Part shown: one piece after another, positions 54,426 through 64,000 of the stretch
Layout: each line of letters starts with the position of its first letter
Position numbering within the stretch: the stretch's first letter is position 1
DNA from: Sphaerulina vaccinii
Lineage: Eukaryota > Ascomycota > Dothideomycetes > Mycosphaerellales > Mycosphaerellaceae
Assembly (NCBI GenBank): GCA_022570795.1
Contig: JAKUDP010000023.1
Span: 62,001 to 126,000 of the forward strand
Length of the DNA: 64,000 bases
Direction: 5' to 3'
Position numbers and translations under genes: made by a program
The notes under the pieces: generated by a model
What the model was told of the DNA's origin: nothing
Databases searched by the model: none
Seen by the model: only the letters and a program-made list of their open reading frames with translations

Positions 54426-55112
54426 CTGTACTTGCATATCAGCAGTGTTTTCAATCCTGATAGTGTCGTATATCCGATCTTGGAGCGCATGGTAATTGCT
54501 CTGTGTTTCATACTCACGCAGCGATACAATGACTTCGACATGTAAAGCAAACGTTGCTCAGTCCGTCTGGACCCCCAGCCACAGAACCTTCCTGATCGAG
54601 TCGTACAGCGTGTTGTGCGCCACACACAGCTCCAACCCGCTACTGTATGCATGGCCTGATGCGGTTTCGGGTCCGATCTCTAGCAGTGCGTGAAGCAGAG
54701 TCCTTGCGACCTACTACTATACACTTTACCCGTACCAGAGAGGTTGCAGTCCAATGACTCAGTGATGCACTCAGATCGATACACCCGCAAGTTACAACAC
54801 CTGCTTTGGCGCAGCAAGGCTGTGTGACCTTCTGCTATTACAGCCTGATCGCATCGCAGGTACAGCTAAGGCGTACTTGTGGACGCCACCATGGGCTGTG
54901 CTTGCATAGGCATAGCTCCACGATGCTATGTATACTTTCGAGGCTTCCTCAGCTCCATGATTCGGTGTCTGGGGGCGTTTGGCTGGCGAATATATAGGCA
55001 TTTCCAGTTCTCCACCAAGTCGAGGAAGAATTCGTTATCATTAGATCCGGCATCTTCTCAAAGCCGTCTTTCTAGTCTCAGCGTCTTGTCGTCCTGACCT
55101 CCACCTCACACC
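54426..55112. other. Intergenic region
   Basis: No supported feature apart from the 5' leader of the next gene. Confidence 0.4.
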
Positions 55113-55574
55113 ATGGAAGCTGTCAATAACGCGATCGACAGCGCGGCGACTACGTTATTCGACCCATCATGTACCAAGTCCGGTCCATCTAAGACAGTAT
55201 TCCTCTGGACATTCCTCATAATAGCTATCCAGTGGTGGGCATGGCCCATCATCCATCACATCGCCAAGGGACCACGAAAGATCTTTGGGGCCATATCATG
55301 GAGTTGTGCCACAGCAACCCAACCTGGCGCGGCAATGTACTTCGCCCTTGAAGCTTCCAGGACGCACGAGGAACGACTAATCCTATTCTTCAACGGTATG
55401 CCCGTCCACGGCGCCAAAGAAGGAGAAACGAAGTTGTCCTGGGGAATGATACTTTTCTACCTGGGCTGCAAGACAGCTTCGATAATTCCTTTCGTATTGG
55501 GATTGGCGACCGCTTCATCTTCTGTGGGGAGGCTGATGCAGGTGACGAGACATCTCGATTGTTCGCAAATATAG
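55113..55574 (+). CDS. Hypothetical membrane protein (153 aa)
   Basis: ATG at 55113 has a good context (ACACCATGG). Hydrophobic segments occur at about 29-50 (VFLWTFLIIAIQWWAWPII) and about 112-135 (MILFYLGCKTASIIPFVLGLA), with an Ala/Cys-rich segment between. There is no signal peptide and the family is unknown. The last ten residues may be intron read-through, since a GTGACG donor-like site lies in VTRHLDCSQI. Confidence 0.45.
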   Translation: MEAVNNAIDSAATTLFDPSCTKSGPSKTVFLWTFLIIAIQWWAWPIIHHIAKGPRKIFGAISWSCATATQPGAAMYFALEASRTHEERLILFFNGMPVHGAKEGETKLSWGMILFYLGCKTASIIPFVLGLATASSSVGRLMQVTRHLDCSQI

Positions 55575-56557
55575 CTCTGCAAAACATTCGTAGCCTCGTG
55601 TGAGTTTTACGGGTTTTAGGACATCTAGGAAAGATATTAGTAGAAAGTTTGAAAAACATAATGTTCGGCTACTCGTTTCCTCTCCCATAACATCCTCTGC
55701 TACACCATCATCTCCTATAATCACACGACTTACCGAGAACTACACTGCTACATCCCTCCCCTCGACAGAAGACTCCCAAAACTCCCAACATTCCCAAACT
55801 CCTACGAATATTCCGCAAACCTCCGAAAACTCCCCAAACTCCTACGAATGTTCCTATCTACAAGGAAAATCTCCCAAAATTCCGAGAGGAATATCAAAAG
55901 AAACTCCTATCTTGTTAGCAAACGCAAAAGTCAAAACAAAAAACTTCCAGAGTTAAGCTCACCTATACCCTACACCCCAAACCTTCGCGACGACGCACCA
56001 AGACTCAATGAGCGCTGCAGGCATTGCATTCAAAGCTTCGCGTGCCATCCACCTCCCCTCCGCCTCCCCCACCCACCATCCCCATTTCGGAGAATCACGC
56101 AGTAGCATGTCATGAGCACAACAACGGATTTATCTTGCGGTGCAAGATGCGGCCAAGGCATCGGCGCGGCCTCTTTCGTTCGCCGCAGACCGACCTGACA
56201 TCACTCAATCCTGCTTAGCAAAGCGACTAGCACGTCTGCTTACGCACCTAAGGTTGAGTCGAGGTGACTCGAAATGGCTTAGCAAGCCAGACTACTCGGT
56301 GTACGGTCTTCAGTGATGGGTGTGCGGCAAATTGGAGTGATTACTCACATCGAGGTTGGTAGAGCATCGTTACTGACTGCTCTATCAAGTATAGGAGGTG
56401 CATCAAAGAGCCATCTAGATTGTTCAGGTTACTTACTTCGATGATGACCGGGCGTCGTGAAGGCAGGTATATGATCGGAAGTGAGACATGCGCAAAGACA
56501 TCGTGTTGTGTTGTCAAGTTTGTACTTGTATGTTTTCATGGATCGGTATTCCATCAT
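55575..56557. other. Intergenic region with CTCC/AAACTCC low-complexity tract
   Basis: Bases 55750-55870 repeat AACTCCCAA- and AAACTCCTACGAAT-type units imperfectly. No gene was supported elsewhere in the stretch. Confidence 0.45.
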
Positions 56558-57342
56558 ATGCCTCCCAGGAGTACTGATCGAAGTGTGACCACTTGTCGGA
56601 CTTGCAGGTACTGTATCAGATCGTCCATTATGAAAGACTGGTCGGCTAACAGTGTGTCAGGCGTCGAAAGATCCGTTGTGATAGAAGTCGGCCGACTTGT
56701 GCCAGATGCAGAGAATCGAGCTCGTTGGTAAGTATTTGCTTGGTAAACATGGCATCGCATATTCTCTGATACGAATCGCAGTGCGTGTATGAGGATCAAG
56801 CAAGCAGACCCGTTCAGGAATTTCGCTTCGTTGATGAAGTGCGCAGCTCAAGTTCAAGCCAGAGCACACGTGCTCCTCGCCTGGATCCCGAAGAGGCGAC
56901 GATTCTTCAGACCGTCGATGCCCTTCTCAGCAGACTTCGCACCACCGCCGACTTACTAAAAGCTCAAGTCCTTGCAGCAAGTGGTAGCGGCAGTGATGTG
57001 GAAGCCACCAGTCCAAGATCGATGCACTCTGCAAGACGTGAAGCGGCAGTAAGATCTGATCTCTGGAACTCGATGCGCCAGGACGCCGCTCAATTGCATG
57101 CTTCTCTGAGCCAAAGTGGATCGCACTCTCCTGTACAACAACGAGGACAGTCACTACCTGGCTCAGGGCAGTCGAATGTCTCTACACCACCATTGCCCAG
57201 CAGAAGCATCAGTGAGCCTAACATAGACCAATTTGTGATGAACAACATCGACTGGGGAGGCCTAGAGCAATATTTCCCCGAGTTGCAGGAACCTTCAACG
57301 GCAGAGATGTTCGATTTTGTTGACAAGAGCGGATCGTTGTGA
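56558..57342 (+). CDS. Small Zn2Cys6 transcription factor (225 aa)
   Basis: Predicted CDS: 56558-56607, 56661-56727 and 56782-57342. The 53-nt and 54-nt introns (GTACTG..GTCAG with branch GCTAAC; GTAAGT..CGCAG) both lie inside the zinc cluster. Splicing gives CRTCRRRKIRCDRSRPTCARC followed by RESSSLC, a perfect C-x2-C-x6-C-x6-C-x2-C-x6-C. The rest has a helix (EATILQTVDALLSRLRTTADLLKAQ), a Ser/Gln-rich linker and an acidic-hydrophobic end (NIDWGGLEQYFPELQE) that could be an activation domain. It lacks the large fungal regulatory domain. The target is unknown. Confidence 0.8.
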
Positions 57343-57496
57343 CTTGGAACCGCAGTGGTCGTGTGCAGTGATTGGCGTTTTGACATATCTTTTTGGCGAT
57401 ACTCTTTGTACTCATAGCTGCTGTGCGGTCATATAAGGTGCTGGCTGTCGGTGGTCCAGCTCCAGGGAATGATTTCATGATAGACATAGATTTGCT

Positions 57497-58617
57497 TCAA
57501 AAGATGAGGTCCCAAACCACCAGGAAGGTGCAGAAGCCACAAGTCCCCCAGAACACAGCCTGCGCAGTGCTTTTCCGTTCACTTGCACGTTTCAGCTCCT
57601 TGTTGCCTTTGCCTAAGTTCTCTGTCGTCAAATAGGAGTCCTGGACGAGCTGGCCGATGTTCTCGCTCTGCTGGGTCAGATTTGCGTGGAGAGTGCTGTG
57701 CAGCTCGCTGATCTCCAGTATACTCTTCTCGGCAGTCCGCACCTGATCCAGCTGGTCTTCGTAGTGTCTCAGCAGCTCATGGTTCTCCTCGGCAAAGAGC
57801 TGCAGTTGCTCTTGGCTGAGCTCCTGACGTGGAGCTGTTCCTGTCGTCTCGTCCTGGAAGTCCTCAGTGAATCGTTTCCGCTTCGCAGCACCGATGTCGC
57901 TCGTCACAGAATCTGACGGGTCATCGAAGCTGTGTGCGAGATGGCCATTTTCAGCAGACTTGGCCAGTATCGATTTGGACTTCTCGACTTCTCTTGTCAG
58001 TCGTATATCCATCATCTCGCTTTGCACCCTCATGGCTTCTCCCAGCTTCTGCTGCAGGTACGAGATGATGCTCTCTCGCACGGCCTTGATGGTCTCCCTG
58101 GCTTGTTCTTCAAGCTCTTCCTCTGGTGACTTTGCCATCTGCGCACCTCCTGCCGCCCATCGTCCCAGTCCCATCAATCCTCCTTGAGCTCGCTTGGATA
58201 ACGCGATAGACTCATGTGTCTGGTTGCGCACATCCTCGGCCTGCTTGAGTCCTGTGATGGCACCATTGAGCTGTCTCAACAGCTGCTTCGATTGCACGTC
58301 TATGGCATCTCGCTCTGTGTCTGTCAATGGTCGTGCTCGGTCGCTGTTGTCGCCAACATTTCGTCGCCGTGAGGGTTGTGCTGCCGAGAGATATGCCGGC
58401 CTGATTGAACGCAGTTCGCGATACAAATCTGTTATTCGGGCGTACTGGGTGGAAGTGTTAGACTAGATGATCGTGTGCTGATACGTGAAGGCCATACTAT
58501 GCTATATGCTTCCTGCAAGAACGTCTCGATACGCTGCAGATCATACTGTTTGGGAAGCACGAGCTGCGACTCCCTCCCCTTCAAGCAGACATTGAAGTCT
58601 GCCGTGATGTCGGTCAT
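57497..58617 (-). CDS. UFE1: ER t-SNARE, syntaxin-18 / Ufe1 ortholog
   Basis: Predicted CDS: complement of 57497-58444 joined to 58498-58617, 355 aa; 53-nt intron with branch TCTAAC. The join gives FLQEAYSI-YARITDLYRELRSIRPAYL, the conserved N-terminal peptide and helix of syntaxin-18 proteins. A coiled SNARE helix (ENHELLRHYEDQLDQVRTAEKSILEISELH..., about 250-310) precedes a C-terminal membrane anchor (AVFWGTCGFCTFLVVWDLIF). Ufe1 mediates Golgi-to-ER retrograde fusion with Sec20 and Use1. It is convergent with the Zn2Cys6 gene and divergent from the MFS gene. Confidence 0.9.
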
Positions 58618-59092
58618 CGTCGTCGTTCATCCATATGCGCGAATGTGTACGGTTGCTCATAGAGAAGCTGAAGCCAACTTGACATCACGAAATCAAGGTC
58701 AAGGTTCAAGGCACCGGACCTGCTTCCTACCCAATCACTAGACCACTACCTAGACCTTGCCTCCCTTTCTTACATCAACATCAACTTCATCATCATCATG
58801 GATATGAAAGGCATCATGCAAGTCGGCTGCATGTCCTATGCAAGCCCGGGCAGGAATTGTCCATATACTCGCTATGCCTATCTACGAGCGATAGCGGCAC
58901 GATCTTCGGTTCGAGAGCACAGCGCATCGGATAGGCGGCACCAGTAGAGGCATGTGGCCTATGGGCAATGGCGTTCGCATGAGGTAGGTATGTTTCTGCT
59001 TCTGGGAGGTACTCTGGTACAATGCAATTCACTTTGCACGTTTTGCTCATTTCCTTCCCTCCATCTCCGTCACTCTAGCCTGTTGAGGCACG
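58618..59092. promoter_or_regulatory. Divergent intergenic region (UFE1 / MFS transporter)
   Basis: 475 bp with an ATC/TCATCA-rich tract at about 58775-58800. No specific operator was recognised. Confidence 0.4.
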
Positions 59093-60829
59093 ATGACTAC
59101 GACAGCAGGCGCGTTACCCGCGGCAGAAGAAACGCGAGAGGTGATTGAGAGCGATATAATCGAACAAAAGAAAGACGAAACAGCAGAAGAACAGACTTCG
59201 ACCAAGTCCTCTCTCGATACCACAAGATCGAACCACGAAAGACAGACCGACGATGCCCAGGCGACTGAACACGACCTCGAATCTCTTCGGCGAGCAAGCA
59301 CTGCTCCACTATGGTCTATCTTCACTCACCCCCAGAAGAGGTTCATCGTCTTTATGGTGTCCTTGGCGAGTTTCTTCTCGCCACTAAGCGCAAACATATA
59401 CTTTCCGGCATTGAACACGCTAGCCCAGAATTTTGGCACGACTGAGAGTGTCATGAACCTGACCCTCACTTCTTACATGATCTTTCAAGGTCTCTCACCT
59501 ACCATCTTCGGTGATCTGGCAGATATGGCAGGGCGACGACCAGCGTACATGATTGGCTTCACGATCTACATAGGTGCCTGCATCGGCATCGCAAGCTGTA
59601 ACACCTTCGCGGCTCTCCTAGTCCTCAGATGTCTGCAATCAAGCGGTTCCGCAAGCACAATTGCACTAGGCTCAGGCGTAGTCGCAGACATCGCCACCAG
59701 CGCCGAGAGAGGCATGTGGATGGGTTGGGCGACATCTGGCCCCATGATAGCACCAGCTCTCGCTCCTGTACTCGGTGGACTATTCACACAATTCCTCTCT
59801 TGGCGCTGGATGTTCTGGTTCCTCGTCATCCTAGCAGGGACCTTTCTCGTACCTTTCGTCCTCACATTTCCCGAAACAGGCCGGAACGTTGTAGGGAACG
59901 GATCTGTACCACCTCAAGGCTGGAACATGTCCTTGCTCAACTATCTTCAAGTCCGTCGGCAACGCCAACAACAAGCAGAAAGAGATACTTCTTCTTCTCT
60001 GGAACGAACCATATCCCGCCAATCAATGGCCGCTCGTCGTAAGCTCCGCTGGCCAAACCCACTAAACTGCCTCAAACTCGTTCTTCAAAAAGACGTCGGA
60101 CTCCTACTATTCTACAACAGCATAGTCTACTGCGCCCAATACGACATAATGGCTTCAGCCCCTTCCCTTCTCGGTCAAACTTACAACTTCGACGCTTTAC
60201 AAATCGGATTATGCTTCATACCCATGGGCTTCGGCTCCTTCCTCGCTCCAATGATAAGCGGCAAACTCATGGATTGGAATTTCCGTCGTACAGCATCGAA
60301 AATTGGCTATACCATCATACCAGGCAAAGCTAACGACCTTCGCTCCTTCCCATTAGAAAGAGTGAGAATACAAATTGCCCTCCCCATGGTCGCGTTAGGT
60401 ACAGTCGCTATGTTATGCTATGGCTGGGTCATGCAGATCCAAACGTCCCTTGCTGCACCATTAGTGATGATGTTCATCGCAGGTTTCGCATACACAAGCG
60501 CATTCAACGCTATGAGTGTCATGTTAGTGGATTTGTATCCTTTGAGTCCTGCTACGGCTACTGCGGCGAATAACTTAGTGAGATGTCTCATGGGTGCGGG
60601 GTCTACGGGGGTCATATTGTATATGATTGAGGCGATGGGTAGAGGTTGGTGTTTTACTTTTCATGCGGGTGTTGTGGCTTTGTTGTCCCCGATTTTGTTT
60701 GTGCTTGAGAAATGGGGGCCGGAGTGGAGGGAGGAGAGGAGGGTTAGGGTGGAGTTATTCGCAGTACAATCGACGACGACAGAGCAAGAAAGTAACAACA
60801 GTAGGAAGAACCAGATAGAGAAGACGTAG
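59093..60829 (+). CDS. MFS multidrug transporter, DHA1 QDR-like
   Basis: 578 aa, one exon. A charged cytoplasmic N-terminus (about 1-80) is followed by 12 hydrophobic segments. Typical DHA1 motifs: SANIYFPALNTL, the motif-A loop GDLADMAGRRPAYM, WATSGPMIAPALAPVLGG and FLSWRWMFW (motif C region), then a long central loop (about 265-325) with QQ/RR-rich sequence. It belongs with fungal quinidine/drug:H+ antiporters (Qdr/Dtr1 group) of the plasma membrane; the substrate is unknown. Confidence 0.88.
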   Translation: MTTTAGALPAAEETREVIESDIIEQKKDETAEEQTSTKSSLDTTRSNHERQTDDAQATEHDLESLRRASTAPLWSIFTHPQKRFIVFMVSLASFFSPLSANIYFPALNTLAQNFGTTESVMNLTLTSYMIFQGLSPTIFGDLADMAGRRPAYMIGFTIYIGACIGIASCNTFAALLVLRCLQSSGSASTIALGSGVVADIATSAERGMWMGWATSGPMIAPALAPVLGGLFTQFLSWRWMFWFLVILAGTFLVPFVLTFPETGRNVVGNGSVPPQGWNMSLLNYLQVRRQRQQQAERDTSSSLERTISRQSMAARRKLRWPNPLNCLKLVLQKDVGLLLFYNSIVYCAQYDIMASAPSLLGQTYNFDALQIGLCFIPMGFGSFLAPMISGKLMDWNFRRTASKIGYTIIPGKANDLRSFPLERVRIQIALPMVALGTVAMLCYGWVMQIQTSLAAPLVMMFIAGFAYTSAFNAMSVMLVDLYPLSPATATAANNLVRCLMGAGSTGVILYMIEAMGRGWCFTFHAGVVALLSPILFVLEKWGPEWREERRVRVELFAVQSTTTEQESNNSRKNQIEKT

Positions 60830-61221
60830 TTCGAATGATGCACAAGCAAAAAGAGCTTGCAGGTATATTTGACTCTAGTCAGAATCGTCCATCTCTTGTT
60901 TGTTTTGTGGAAGTGAGTTCCTCCAGCGCACAGCAGCAGTATCAGTGCCGCACTCGCTGTGAAGCAATATCAGATCGCCACTCGCTCATTGTAAAGCAAT
61001 GCAAAGTTTCCACCCAGCCATGTTTTGACGCCGTTTTCGCAGAGTGGAAAAAGTCCAGCAGCCGTTAATCTTCATACATGCTGAAATGCTGAGCAAGTTA
61101 TCATCAACCCGCATGGGTATCTTTTGTAAAAAAGTCGCTCCGTGGTCGATTGCGGGTTGTCGAGCACACGTTCAAAGCTCGGTGTAAGTTCAAAGTTCAC
61201 GCTCAAAGCAGGGCCGGTGGC
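60830..61221. other. Convergent intergenic region
   Basis: 392 bp between two stop codons. It has an imperfect repeat near 60945-61000 (GCACTCGCTGTGAAGCAAT and CCACTCGCTCATTGTAAAGC). No gene. Confidence 0.5.
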
Positions 61222-62874
61222 TTATTGCGGTGGTGGCTGGAATGGCGTGCTGCCACTCGAAGAATTATTGGAGCCAGTGCCATAACGTGAGCCGTTCGTG
61301 CTGTTGCGATCCAGACCTGGATCGCCGAAGATATGTGAAGGTCGAGCACCACTGCTGTAGGCACTGTCCTTGGTATCTTCGCGCAGCTTGCTCTTGTCGC
61401 TCTCCCAGACTGGCAGACCATCCTGTGGCATGGATTCGCCTGTGGGCTTGCCATGTCCGTATTTTGCCAACATACCGTTGATGCCGGTGAGAGCCCAAGC
61501 GAAGACAGCTTGCTCGCGAATGGCGGCCATGAAGTCCATCTGCTCAGGACCGGCCGGCACTTCGCCACGTGCACCTTGTGGGCCGAGCGAAGGTGCGAAT
61601 CCAGGACCATGCTGTCCGGCTCTGGCATCCATGGGTGGCAGGATCGGCTGTGCTGCCCACGGAGCAGCAAACATACCGGTCTGATGAGTAGGATGTGATG
61701 GTCGCTGAGTGGGGTGAGGGACCATAGGTCGTGCCTTACGCAAGCACACGACTAAGCCGTCAGATGTGCAGGATATGACAGCCTCCAGCTCAATTGGATC
61801 TGCTAGGACCCGCGGTGGCGAAGTGGTGTCTCGTGGCGGTGATGGCCCTAGTGACGAGGTGGACGACTCGGCTCGATTTGCTTGACCAAAGATTGCCTCA
61901 TGGGTGTCTGTTGCTTGCGTGCTATCCCCGGAAGAATGCCTGGAATCCTTGTGCGACTCGTCACTGTCGACATCCATACCACTGCTGGGGCGAACACTTG
62001 ACTCGCCACTAGTGAGCACAACCCCGCCGTCTTCGCTGGCATCTGTGGTCATCTCCTCGTCGCTGCTGTCGTCCTCAATGGGCTGGTCGTCCACGCGAGG
62101 ATCGCGAAACCAGAAGCGCAGATAGGCGATAGAGTCGTTGCCCTTGGCATTCTCCAAGCACTTCACAGCATCTTGGACGCAGTTCTCAGAAATGCAGTAG
62201 TAGAAGCTGCGACCACGCATCGTCTCTGCTGGTATGCCGATGACTTCCTCTAGGCCGCTCGTTGCGTACATGATCGTGAGTGTTCTTGTAAAGCGGTTCA
62301 AGAAAAGTGCAGCTCGCGGCTCATGTTGTTGCTGCTTCACTGGCTGGGAGAACTTGGTCGACAGGTGCGACAGCATGTGGTATCTGGGATCCTTTGGCGA
62401 GGAAGAAAATATGCGCCGCACCATTGGCGCCTCCAGAGCGCGCTCTAAACAATGTCAGTGAAATGTATCGTCAACAAGTATGTTAGTGACCTACTCTCTG
62501 ATTTGAGACCTCTTCGATAGACACTGGTACACACCACAATGACATCGTAGACGACAGTCATACAGACCTCGCAGCCGACCCAATTGCCTTCGCGATTTCT
62601 GATCCTCACATAGGCGAGCACAGCTGCTTTGTCGGTGTTGACACGCTTGCGGTGAAATTTGCGGGCAGCGGCAAGCTCATCTTCAGGAAAGAGGTCCCAT
62701 GCTGAATGATTGACGATTTCGTCCGGAGTGTAGCCCAAAACGTCTACCACAGAGTCGGAAGAGTAGAGAATGGTCGCGTTATCGGTCAGGTCTGGTTGGT
62801 AACATCAGCTTGGCGTGTGGCAACCTCTGGTCTGATCAGAACTTACCGTGGATGGAAATGAACGTGGTCTCCAT
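61222..62874 (-). CDS. Two-PAS-domain protein
   Basis: Predicted CDS: complement of 61222-62444, 62495-62791 and 62847-62874, 515 aa, with introns of 50 and 55 nt (donors GTAGGT, GTAAGT). The first exon is only 28 nt (METTFISIH). PAS 1 (about 1-105): DLTDNATILYSSDSVVDVLGYTPDEIVNHS... to VVCTSVYRR. Then comes a conserved APMVRRIFSSSPKDPRYHM linker. PAS 2 (about 140-215): AALFLNRFTRTLTIMYATSGLEEVIG. The rest is an acidic, Ser-rich linker and a Pro/Gly-rich tail. There is no GATA finger or kinase, and no flavin-binding GRNCRFLQ motif, so it is probably an interaction or small-molecule sensor rather than a blue-light receptor. Confidence 0.85.
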
Positions 62875-64000
62875 CTTGCCGGTATTGCTGTGAAGATAAT
62901 ATTTGTGGTCGCAATGGTATGAGGTAGTGAAGGAGTGTTGCTCAAGGTTTCCGGTATGCTCGTTGTCACCCAGGCTCTCGAAGTAGCAGCCCGGGTGTCA
63001 ACCGCAACAGGTGAGGTGACCTTGTTGCTTCGTCGAGTAGCCCACAAGCCAACGCCGACGCGCTGTCAAGGGTCGAAGTAGTTTCCGCTGACCACGCGAG
63101 GATGTGCTCGTGGTAGCTGGTTGTGATTCGCGAAGAAGGTCGAGGATGCTGGCAAAGGCCGTACCGAGCTTCTAGTTCAGCCCAGTAGCACCTGGACTGC
63201 CCTTGAAGCTTATTACGCTGGTGTTCCTGGCGCGAGAACTGGTAAGGTTGGTGTGCGAATGGTACGAAAAAAGCTAGGGCGAGCTCGCCTCTTTTTGAGT
63301 CCTGCTGCTGCGAGACCCATGCGATGTGTCGTGCAGGCTCCCACCAGCAGTGCAAGGCAAGGGGCGACAGACGACGGTCTGGTCAGGTCATGTCATGTCA
63401 TGTCATGCGATTGCAAGGTTGACTCTCAAATGCAGGAAGACGACGAGGGGCCTGCTCTCTTCTTCGAACCGCCGTTGGAAAAACGCTTGGGGAGGTAGTA
63501 GTTCTCTGCGTGCCAAACGTGCTTTCGACAGGGATCTGCGCTGACGCACTTGCGCCGCAAGAGTGCCGAACGAAGTCCAGTTCACGAGGCAGTAACGATG
63601 CACGACACCACACCTCCTCTGCCAGCACACTGCAGACGCCAATGCGCGCTCCTACATCCGCCACGGAACTCTCTAGCGCTTGAGCTGCGAGTTGGGAAAT
63701 GTGTGCTCTTACAAGAATGTGAAGACGAGGGATTTGCCGGACCCTTGCTCTCACAAAGTGTGGCCCAAGCGGAAGCACTGGGTGTGGCGTTCGCGGGCGA
63801 GGTTTCGCTCTTCTTCTGCCTCTTGTGTCTGTCGTAACAAACATGCTTCGACGCCGGTGCGACGCCCACATCACCTAGACACGCCCATTTCAGCAACTTC
63901 AACTTCACCTGCTGGTGCGACTGCTGTCGGAACAGCTTCTTTCGTGCTTACACAGCGCTCGTCGTGCTCGTCTCGCATAAACGTCTTCAAGAGCGCCGCG
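62875..64000. other. Upstream region of the PAS gene, to the window end
   Basis: About 1.1 kb with overlapping short frames on both strands and no recognisable domain. It contains a TCATG microsatellite (about 63387-63407, four units). Confidence 0.4.

Noticed and set aside
39000..57000. Starship-type giant mobile element cargo
   Set aside because: No DUF3435 tyrosine-recombinase captain or flanking direct repeats were found; DUF2235 alone is not evidence.
20139..60829. Secondary-metabolite gene cluster (acyltransferase, MFS, Zn2Cys6)
   Set aside because: No polyketide synthase, NRPS, terpene cyclase or P450 is present, and the candidate genes are scattered among unrelated ones.
61222..62874. 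White-collar or Vivid-type blue-light receptor
   Set aside because: PAS domains are present, but I see no flavin-binding GRNCRFLQ-type motif and no GATA finger.

Overview
The window looks like nuclear DNA of a filamentous ascomycete, most likely a dothideomycete. Reasons: introns of about 50-80 nt with CTAAC-type branch sites, Zn2Cys6 regulators, fungal gene families (Yth1, Ufe1, GH30, DUF2235, QDR-type MFS), and an AT-rich block carrying the classic repeat-induced point mutation (RIP) signature. The species cannot be named from the sequence alone.

Region 1 (1-17.26 kb) is a stack of nested Ty1/copia LTR retrotransposons with almost no CpA or TpG. I resolve five insertions: element E (minus strand, 5' end only, leaving the window on the left), element C (plus strand, the oldest host copy, in three pieces), element B (plus, 175-bp LTRs, inserted in the reverse-transcriptase region of C), element A (plus, about 350-bp LTRs, inserted in B) and element D (minus, 247-bp LTRs, inserted in the 3' LTR of C). 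A, B and D each have intact 5-bp target duplications, and primer-binding sites match a half initiator-tRNA-Met. No open reading frame survives.

Region 2 (17.26-20.1 kb) is the edge of the block. RIP-type changes run on into a protein-kinase gene and fade at about 18.24 kb, leaving a pseudogene whose 5' part is RIP-mutated and whose 3' part has normal composition.

Region 3 (20.1-28 kb) holds an M20 amidohydrolase, an MFS transporter, an NTF2-like protein, a NylB-like serine hydrolase and a GPI-anchored surface protein, then a tRNA-Lys(CUU). The first four may form a small amide-catabolism group.

Region 4 (28.7-38.3 kb) holds a duplicated small gene (broken copy at 28.8 kb, intact copy at 37.8 kb), a divergent pair of CCCH RNA-binding genes (CCCH-Smr and Yth1), a degenerate HNH protein, a 57-aa membrane ORF and a small secreted protein.

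Region 5 (39-57.3 kb) is accessory in character: a secreted carboxylesterase, Zn2Cys6 regulators (one with a GC-AG intron, one without a recognisable DNA-binding domain), a GH30 glucanase, a 29-bp tandem repeat, a DUF2235 pseudogene with two nonsense codons, a small secreted cationic protein and an acyltransferase with a broken frame.

Region 6 (57.5-64 kb) is conserved housekeeping sequence: the ER SNARE Ufe1, a QDR-type MFS transporter and a two-PAS-domain protein. Exon joins were worked out by eye from reading frames and splice signals; they are predictions. No new defence or biosynthetic system was found. The most informative features are the nested, RIP-mutated stack and its leakage into a neighbouring gene.
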